The notes below the pieces were generated by a model. It had not been told where the DNA came from and did not search any database. It was given only the letters and a program-made list of their open reading frames with translations. Shown in pieces: positions 59,109 through 64,000 of a DNA stretch of 64,000 nt; position 1 is the stretch's first letter, and every line of letters starts with the position of its first letter. Both the position numbers and the translations under genes were made by a program. Source of the DNA: Myxococcaceae bacterium (lineage in GTDB: Bacteria > Myxococcota > Myxococcia > Myxococcales > Myxococcaceae). The stretch covers positions 1-64,000 of the forward strand of contig JAEUJQ010000073.1 in assembly GCA_016793095.1 (NCBI GenBank), given 5' to 3'.

Positions 59109-60710
59109 TCAGCGGCCGTCCCGCGCGCCCTCGGCGGCGGCGGACGAGGCGCTCCGCAACAGGCTCATCGTCGTGCCGAGCTGAACGAGCTCGAGGACGG
59201 TGCCGTCGGGGTCCTTGAAGCAGATGAAGCGCGTCGTGCCCCCGACGGGGTCGCGCACCTCGCCAGGCTGGGCCGAGAGGAACTCGACGCCGCGCGCGCG
59301 CAGGCGGGCGACGTCAGCGTCGAGGTCGCGGGTCACCAGCGCGATTCGCGCCAGGCCGAGGTGGTTGAGCGCGTCGGGAGGCGGCCGGGCGTCGCGGGGC
59401 TGCTCCCACTCGAGCAGGTCGATGGTCGAGCCGTCGGCGTGCACCAGGAGGGCGCCGCGCACCCGGTAGCGCTCCATGCCGACGGCGCGCGCGACCCCGC
59501 CCTCGCCATCGGGCGCCACGTCCATCAGGGCTCGAAACCCGAGCGCCTCGTAGAACGCCTTCGAGCGGGTGAAGTCGCTGCAGTTGACGTTCACGTGCAG
59601 CATTCCAGTGACGTGCGGGCCCGCGTCGCTCGCCGCGCCCTGCTTCGAGGTCACCACGAGCGCCACTCCCGCGAGGACGAGGGCGCCCAGCACCACGACC
59701 AGCCAGCCCCTCCCCCCGCGCGTGGAGAGGCGGGTTCTCGGTGCAGGGTGAATCATCGCGGTCTTCACCCGCGCCGCCCACGACTCGGGGCCAACCCACA
59801 GCGCGTAGAACAGCGTTCGCGCGAGCGTGCCACTCAGGTAGCGGAGGCGGGGCCGGCGGGCGGTGACGGCGTGCACGATGTCCAGCACCGCGCGCGTCGG
59901 AGCCTGGGCGATGCGCTCGAGGCTCTTCGTGTTCCACGTGACGTACTCGTCCAGCCATTCGCGTGGCCAGTCACGCTGCCACGCACCGTCGGGTTCCAGG
60001 CGAGCCATCTCGCCCCACGCCTTCCGGTGGCCCTCGAAGAAGGTGAGGGCGAGCGGCGTTCGCATCGTCGAGGGGTTGACGACGCTCACCTCGACTCCCC
60101 AGAACGAGACCTCGGCGCGCAGCGCATCCGCGAACGCCTCGAGCGCGAACTTCGACGCGTCGTACGGCGCGTTGCCGGGCAGGCTCACCAGGCCATCGAC
60201 GCTGCTCACCAGCACCACCCGCCCGCGGGCCTGCTTGAGCGCCGGGAGCAGCCGCTGGGTGAGGCGGGTCGGGCCGAAGAAGTTCACCTCCATCGTCGAG
60301 CGGTAGAAGGCCGGCGGCTGGTAGTCGATGAACCCGGGAAGGACGATGCCCGCGTTGTGAACGAGGGCCCAGAGCTCGGCGCCGCAGGCCGCGACCAGGG
60401 TGTCAGCCGCGGCCTCGACGCCCGCCTCGGTCGAGAGGTCGATGCGGGGCGCGAGGGCCGCGCCGGCCGCCAGCGCCGCTCGGCTCCCCTCTTCGGTGTA
60501 GCAGCAGGCGATGACCCGGCAGCGTCGGCGCGCGAGCTCTTCGACGACGCCGCGTCCGAAGCCGGAGTCGCACCCGGTGACGACGACGGTCTTGCCCGCC
60601 ACGTCCAGGCGCGCCCGCTGACCGAGCGCCGTGCGGAGCCGACCGGTGAGCGCGAGCGCCGCGAACGTCCACACCAGCAGCCCGGTGACGAGGAGCGCCG
60701 GTTCCATCAC
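59109..60710 (-). CDS. Membrane SDR oxidoreductase fused to a VOC domain
   Basis: A 533-residue bimodular protein. Residues ~4-25 are a membrane anchor. Residues ~37-320 form a classical short-chain dehydrogenase: TGCDSGFG cofactor loop, NAGIVLPG, VSSVDGLVS and YDASKFALEAF with the Tyr-Lys pair. This part resembles the retinol/hydroxysteroid dehydrogenase group. A second membrane helix lies at ~352-372. The C-terminal ~150 residues are a VOC/glyoxalase fold (MLHVNVNCSDFTRSKAFYEALGFRAL, later FKDPDGTVLELVQLG). This combination is unusual. The start overlaps marR (ATGA). Confidence 0.85.
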   Translation of the reverse strand: MMEPALLVTGLLVWTFAALALTGRLRTALGQRARLDVAGKTVVVTGCDSGFGRGVVEELARRRCRVIACCYTEEGSRAALAAGAALAPRIDLSTEAGVEAAADTLVAACGAELWALVHNAGIVLPGFIDYQPPAFYRSTMEVNFFGPTRLTQRLLPALKQARGRVVLVSSVDGLVSLPGNAPYDASKFALEAFADALRAEVSFWGVEVSVVNPSTMRTPLALTFFEGHRKAWGEMARLEPDGAWQRDWPREWLDEYVTWNTKSLERIAQAPTRAVLDIVHAVTARRPRLRYLSGTLARTLFYALWVGPESWAARVKTAMIHPAPRTRLSTRGGRGWLVVVLGALVLAGVALVVTSKQGAASDAGPHVTGMLHVNVNCSDFTRSKAFYEALGFRALMDVAPDGEGGVARAVGMERYRVRGALLVHADGSTIDLLEWEQPRDARPPPDALNHLGLARIALVTRDLDADVARLRARGVEFLSAQPGEVRDPVGGTTRFICFKDPDGTVLELVQLGTTMSLLRSASSAAAEGARDGR

Positions 60711-61177
60711 GAGCCCTCGCCCAGGCGCGCGAGGAGCACCGTCACGACGCGGGAAAGCTCGGCGCGGGCCGTTCGCCCATCATCCCCGGCCAGCACCTGG
60801 TCGAGCTGCCGAAGCACCTCGACGCCCGGCCCGAGCGGCGCCCCGGACCTGAGCTGAACGCGCGTCGCACGAGCATCACCGGGTTCGCTCCTGGTCGTCA
60901 CGACGCCCGCCGCTTCGAGGCGCGCGACCATGGCCGTGACGGACGGGGGCTTCACGCCGAGCCGGCGCGCCAGCTCCCCGTGCCTGAGACCGCCTGGCGC
61001 GCGCATCAGCTCGCCCACCAGCCGGAACGCCGACGCAGACAGGCCGAGGGGCGCGAGGTCGTGCTCGAGGCGGGCCTTGAAGGCCTCGGCCAACGCCCAG
61101 ACTTGAAGGGAGAGGTGTCGCTCGAGCTCGAGCGTTGGCGGCGGATGGTGAGCGGTGGACGCGCGGGGCATGGTCAT
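60707..61177 (-). CDS. MarR-family transcriptional regulator
   Basis: A 156-residue winged-helix repressor. GLRHGELARRLGVKPPSVTAMVARLEAAGVVTTRS is the recognition helix and wing, and DARATRVQL is the wing end. It is probably a homodimer. The stop overlaps the start of the SDR-VOC gene, so it should control that gene and itself. An inverted repeat lies immediately upstream of its start. Confidence 0.93.
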   Translation of the reverse strand: MTMPRASTAHHPPPTLELERHLSLQVWALAEAFKARLEHDLAPLGLSASAFRLVGELMRAPGGLRHGELARRLGVKPPSVTAMVARLEAAGVVTTRSEPGDARATRVQLRSGAPLGPGVEVLRQLDQVLAGDDGRTARAELSRVVTVLLARLGEGS

Positions 61178-61196
61178 TTGTTAGGCGAACGAACAA
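61178..61196. promoter_or_regulatory. Candidate MarR operator
   Basis: TTGTT-AGGCGAACG-AACAA, an inverted repeat with 5-bp arms, sits immediately upstream of the marR start codon. MarR proteins often bind AT-rich palindromes of this kind (TTGTT...AACAA) to control their own operon. Confidence 0.5.
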
Positions 61197-61302
61197 TCTC
61201 CGGTCAAGCGCGCAGCGAGGCCAGCGACAACTCTTGCGAGGCGGCGACTGGCGGATCACCGTACGGCCGCGCGACGTGACGCCCGGGCTCACCGCCGAAG
61301 CC

Positions 61303-61950
61303 TCAGCACAGCCGCAGCGTCGATGGCTTGCCGTCGAGTTCTGCGAACAGGTCGTGCGCCAGGACCGGTACCCGAACACCCCGCCGGCGCATCGCCCGTT
61401 CGAGCTCGTCGATGAAGAGGCCCCGGCCAGGCCGGGCGTGCTCGCGGACGATTTCGTTCTGTCGCGCTGTCGTGAGCGAGTCCACCTGCGTCGCCGCCAT
61501 CGCGCGCGCTGCACCGCCGAGGTCGATGGTTACCCTTGCGCCGCACGACGGGGAGCCGTCGATGCCGACGATGGCGATGACCTCGATGCCTGACGCCAGG
61601 CAGTCGGCGAGCTGCGCCACCACCTTGCGCGCGAGCCGGCGGTACACCCGCCGCGTGTACGCCTCAGCGACCGGCACCAGCGCCTCGAAGGCCGGCCGCC
61701 CGTACACCGCCAGCATTCGCCGCTTGAGGACGCCGCCCCACGCTCCCTCTTCCGGGCATGGCAGCTGGACGATGCCGATGTTCGCGTCGAGGCACTGCTG
61801 AACCAGCTCGCGGTTCGCGCCCCCACAGGCCGCGCCTCCGAGGTACCGGGTGTTCGCGTTGAGCAGGCAGTGGGACAGAAAGACGACCCGGTGGCTCCGC
61901 TGATCGACGAGGCGCCCTGCGATCTGTCGGACTCGGGCGTTGGCGATCAT
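61303..61950 (-). CDS. DUF523/TudS-like protein
   Basis: A 215-residue protein with the family's cysteine motifs: SHCLLNANTRYLGG, QLPCPEEGAWGG and GIDGSPSCGARV. In the known member TudS, such Cys hold an [4Fe-4S] cluster that removes sulfur from thiouracil. Here the same Cys are present, so a desulfurase or cluster-binding role is plausible. The ATG (MIANARVRQ) was chosen because the fold begins there; the open frame goes 29 codons further. It is on the same strand as marR but separated by ~125 bp. Confidence 0.8.
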   Translation of the reverse strand: MIANARVRQIAGRLVDQRSHRVVFLSHCLLNANTRYLGGAACGGANRELVQQCLDANIGIVQLPCPEEGAWGGVLKRRMLAVYGRPAFEALVPVAEAYTRRVYRRLARKVVAQLADCLASGIEVIAIVGIDGSPSCGARVTIDLGGAARAMAATQVDSLTTARQNEIVREHARPGRGLFIDELERAMRRRGVRVPVLAHDLFAELDGKPSTLRLC

Positions 61951-62194
61951 GGGACGAAACCTCACGCGGCAGACGATGAGCTTCGACTTCACCACGCAGC
62001 GCGCTCGTTCGTCTCGCGTCCCACGAACCTGGCCCACAGGGCTCGACCGGCCTTCGAGGACCGCGAGACGTTCTTCCGTTGCGGCGCGTCGTGCGGTGCC
62101 GCGAGTGCCTCACCTGGCGGGCTGGCGCTGGAGCGGGTCCACCGCGCCACCAGGCTGCAGGCGAACCGGGGAAGCTGCTGGGCGAGCTCCGACC
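61951..62194. other. Intergenic gap before the TPR kinase gene end
   Basis: About 245 bp without a supported gene. A short minus-strand frame is open but has no motif or ribosome-binding site. I see no repeat or terminator. Confidence 0.4.
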
Positions 62195-64000
62195 TCACGG
62201 GCCAGGCAGCGACTTCAGGTCTCCGGCGTAGTCGTCGCCACCCGCTTCGAGGTGCCTCCTCGCCGAGTCGAGCAGCGCGCGCCGCCGCAGCGCCCCTGCG
62301 TCCTGCGTGCGAGCGAGCAGCACCTCGACCTTGCCGAGCTCACCCGGGTTGGCGGCGTCCCCGGCGCGGAGGGTGAGCGCGCGCTCGAGCGGCTTCACGG
62401 CGTCGGCCTCGCGGTGGAGCGCCAGCAGCGCAGCCCCGATGCCCACGAGGTCGCCCGCGAGCTTGAGGTGATCCGGGCCGAGCGCCGCTTCCCGAATCGA
62501 GAGCGCTTGCTCGAACGCCTTCAGGGCATCGGCAGGTCGGTCGAGGCCGAGCCAGGTGTCTCCGAGGTTGTTGTGCACGGCCGCGAGCTCGACGTGCGAC
62601 GGGCCGTAGGCGCGCTCGAAGTTCTTCTGGGCCGCGGCGAAGTGGGGCAGGGCTTCGTCGAAGCGCTTCAGGTCGTTGAACATGACGCCGATGTTCACCT
62701 CGGCGCGGCCGACCTCGTGGTGAGCCTCTCCGAGCTCGGCAGCGATGAGCGTGCGCACGGCCTGAAGCTCGGGGAGCGCTTCGTCCGGCTTGCCCAGGTG
62801 CGAGAGGATGACGGCGGCGTTGTTGATGGTGCGCAGGGCGTTCTTCGCCGAGGGTCCGGTGACGTGTGAGTAGTGGTCGCGCGCCGCCCTGAAGTGCGCG
62901 AGCGCCTTCGGCAGCTCTCCCTCGGTGAAGGCGGCCAGGCCGAGCTGGTTCTCGATGATGGCCTCGAGCTCATGCTCCAGCGGCTCCCGGGCGCGCGCCA
63001 CGGCGAGCAGCTCGCGGTACTCCTTCGACAGCGCGACGTCATGAAGCCGGCTGGAAGCCACCTCGAGCAGCTGACACAGCGAGCGGATGATGAGCTCGTC
63101 GTCGTGGTTGACCGACGCGGTCGTGAGGGCCTTCTGGAGCAGCTCGCGCGCCTTCGCCGGCTGCCCCAGCTTGAGCTGCAGAGAGCCGGCCCAGAACCAG
63201 CCCTCGGCCTGCACCGAGAGCGCCTCGACCGAGCCCAGGGTCGCGAGGAGCGGCTCGGCCAGCGCCCACCCGTCCGCGAGTCTGCCGGAGTCGTGCAGCA
63301 CCTTGAGCTGACTCACCCGGGGTTGCAGCGCCTGGGCCTCGAGGCGGCCCCGCTCCGAGAGGGTCTGCGCGGTGCTCTCGAGGCGGCGGGCGTCCTCACA
63401 GGCGCTCACCGAGCGGAGTCCGCGCACCAGCGTCGAGGCGGTGTCGGCCGACTTCTCGTCGAGTGACGCGAGGGCGCTCGTCACCGCGGCGAACTCGACG
63501 CGCCGTCGCTCGAGGCAGGCCATGCGCAGGTCCAGCAGCCGCTCCGACTGCTCGTGGCGCACGTGCGTCGCCGCGCACGCGTCGTCGTAGCTGCGGGACC
63601 AGGTCGAGGCCCAGCCGTCGAGCGCGCTCGTCAGCGTCGAGGCGAGGTCGGCGCTCCAGGGCTTCGCGGGGCGGCTGATGGCCTGTCGAACCGCCGCGCG
63701 CACCTCGGCGCTCCAGGTCGTCGCCAGCCGGTCGGCGCCGGGCACGCACGGGGCAGGTCGGCTGACGGCGTAGCCCGCGAGCGCGACGGCCAAGGCGACG
63801 ACGGTGATTGCGAGCATGACGCCGGCTCGCGACCGCGCTCGTGGCCGCAGTGCAGCCAGCACCGCGCGCATGTCGGGGAACCGCTCGTCGGGAGTGGCCA
63901 TGAGGCCCCGTCGGAGCGCCGGGCCGACGCCGAGCGGGACCTGCTTCAGGTCGAGGCCCAGCGCGCCACGCTCGATGGCCTCGAGGCGCGCTCGTGGCGT
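62195..64000 (-). CDS. Ser/Thr protein kinase with TPR sensor, C-terminal part (cut by window end)
   Basis: About 600 residues are visible. The first ~50 are the end of a kinase domain (VPLGVGPALRRGLMATPDERFPDMRAVLAAL is the usual C-lobe end). A membrane helix (~62-80, VMLAITVVALAVALAGYAV) follows, then a ~100-residue extracytoplasmic linker with paired Cys. At least six tetratricopeptide repeats come next (GWFWAGSLQLKLGQPAKAREL, NIGVMFNDLKRFDEALPHF, NNLGDTWLGLDRPADALKAFEQAL and others). This is a common myxobacterial kinase design; TPRs probably bind a periplasmic partner. The catalytic lobe lies outside the window. Confidence 0.9.
   Translation of the reverse strand, partial: TPRARLEAIERGALGLDLKQVPLGVGPALRRGLMATPDERFPDMRAVLAALRPRARSRAGVMLAITVVALAVALAGYAVSRPAPCVPGADRLATTWSAEVRAAVRQAISRPAKPWSADLASTLTSALDGWASTWSRSYDDACAATHVRHEQSERLLDLRMACLERRRVEFAAVTSALASLDEKSADTASTLVRGLRSVSACEDARRLESTAQTLSERGRLEAQALQPRVSQLKVLHDSGRLADGWALAEPLLATLGSVEALSVQAEGWFWAGSLQLKLGQPAKARELLQKALTTASVNHDDELIIRSLCQLLEVASSRLHDVALSKEYRELLAVARAREPLEHELEAIIENQLGLAAFTEGELPKALAHFRAARDHYSHVTGPSAKNALRTINNAAVILSHLGKPDEALPELQAVRTLIAAELGEAHHEVGRAEVNIGVMFNDLKRFDEALPHFAAAQKNFERAYGPSHVELAAVHNNLGDTWLGLDRPADALKAFEQALSIREAALGPDHLKLAGDLVGIGAALLALHREADAVKPLERALTLRAGDAANPGELGKVEVLLARTQDAGALRRRALLDSARRHLEAGGDDYAGDLKSLPGP

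Overview
This is a gene-dense, GC-rich stretch of bacterial chromosome, and its content points to Myxococcota, probably in or near the suborder Cystobacterineae. The evidence is several Ser/Thr protein kinases (one with a PEGA tail, one with TPRs), many lipoproteins with Asp-Ala-Gly or Gly-Ser-Thr-Ala linkers, a secreted protein ending in a MYXO-CTERM-like tail, an HDOD protein, an NtrC-type regulator, and a small RNA locus that looks like the myxobacterial developmental regulator Pxr. I see no rRNA, tRNA, insertion sequence, prophage or CRISPR array.

Layout. 1-5.6 kb: a cut-off linker-rich lipoprotein, a repeat-rich surface protein and class I fumarase, all leftward. 5.7-8.5 kb: a sigma-54 response regulator (pxrR-like), then a -24/-12 promoter, a ~120-nt RNA with a strong intrinsic terminator (pxr candidate), then an orphan GspF/PilC-like platform protein. 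8.5-11.4 kb: two divergent Ser/Thr kinases. 11.8-22.3 kb: a glycosyltransferase, envelope and lipoprotein genes, an HDOD protein, an Omp85-type barrel protein, a cyclophilin, a protein-glutaminase-like lipoprotein and a metallo-beta-lactamase-fold protein, with two repeat-bearing intergenic stretches. 22.4-28 kb: a DedA/TVP38 membrane protein, a lipoprotein with about 20 Cys-rich repeats, a GNAT, a LamG-like protein and a 2OG-oxygenase-like protein. 28-41 kb: mreB, a spermidine-synthase-like protein with a 5'-3' exonuclease, several lineage-specific proteins, RNase HI, cysteine synthase, a LEA/WHy lipoprotein, and an antitoxin-like gene beside a broken AbiEii-like partner.

41-50 kb: a GMC oxidoreductase with its Tat-exported small subunit, a nucleoside-diphosphate-sugar epimerase, a receiver-histidine kinase, and a leftward run of hydrolase-natA-natB-DUF2141. 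50-54 kb: a membrane glycosyltransferase gene carrying a 17-bp tandem triplication and a frameshift, then tetR-MFS-coaD with overlapping ends. 55-59 kb: a periplasmic-binding-protein/TPR lipoprotein pair divergent from an RND exporter. 59-64 kb: a MarR regulator overlapping an SDR-VOC fusion gene, a TudS/DUF523-like protein, and a Ser/Thr kinase with TPRs cut by the window edge.

Most leftward and rightward groups are short operons joined by ATGA or GTGA overlaps. The most notable item is the pxrR-pxr locus: regulator, sigma-54 promoter, a structured RNA with a seven-cytosine loop, and terminator are all visible in the DNA.
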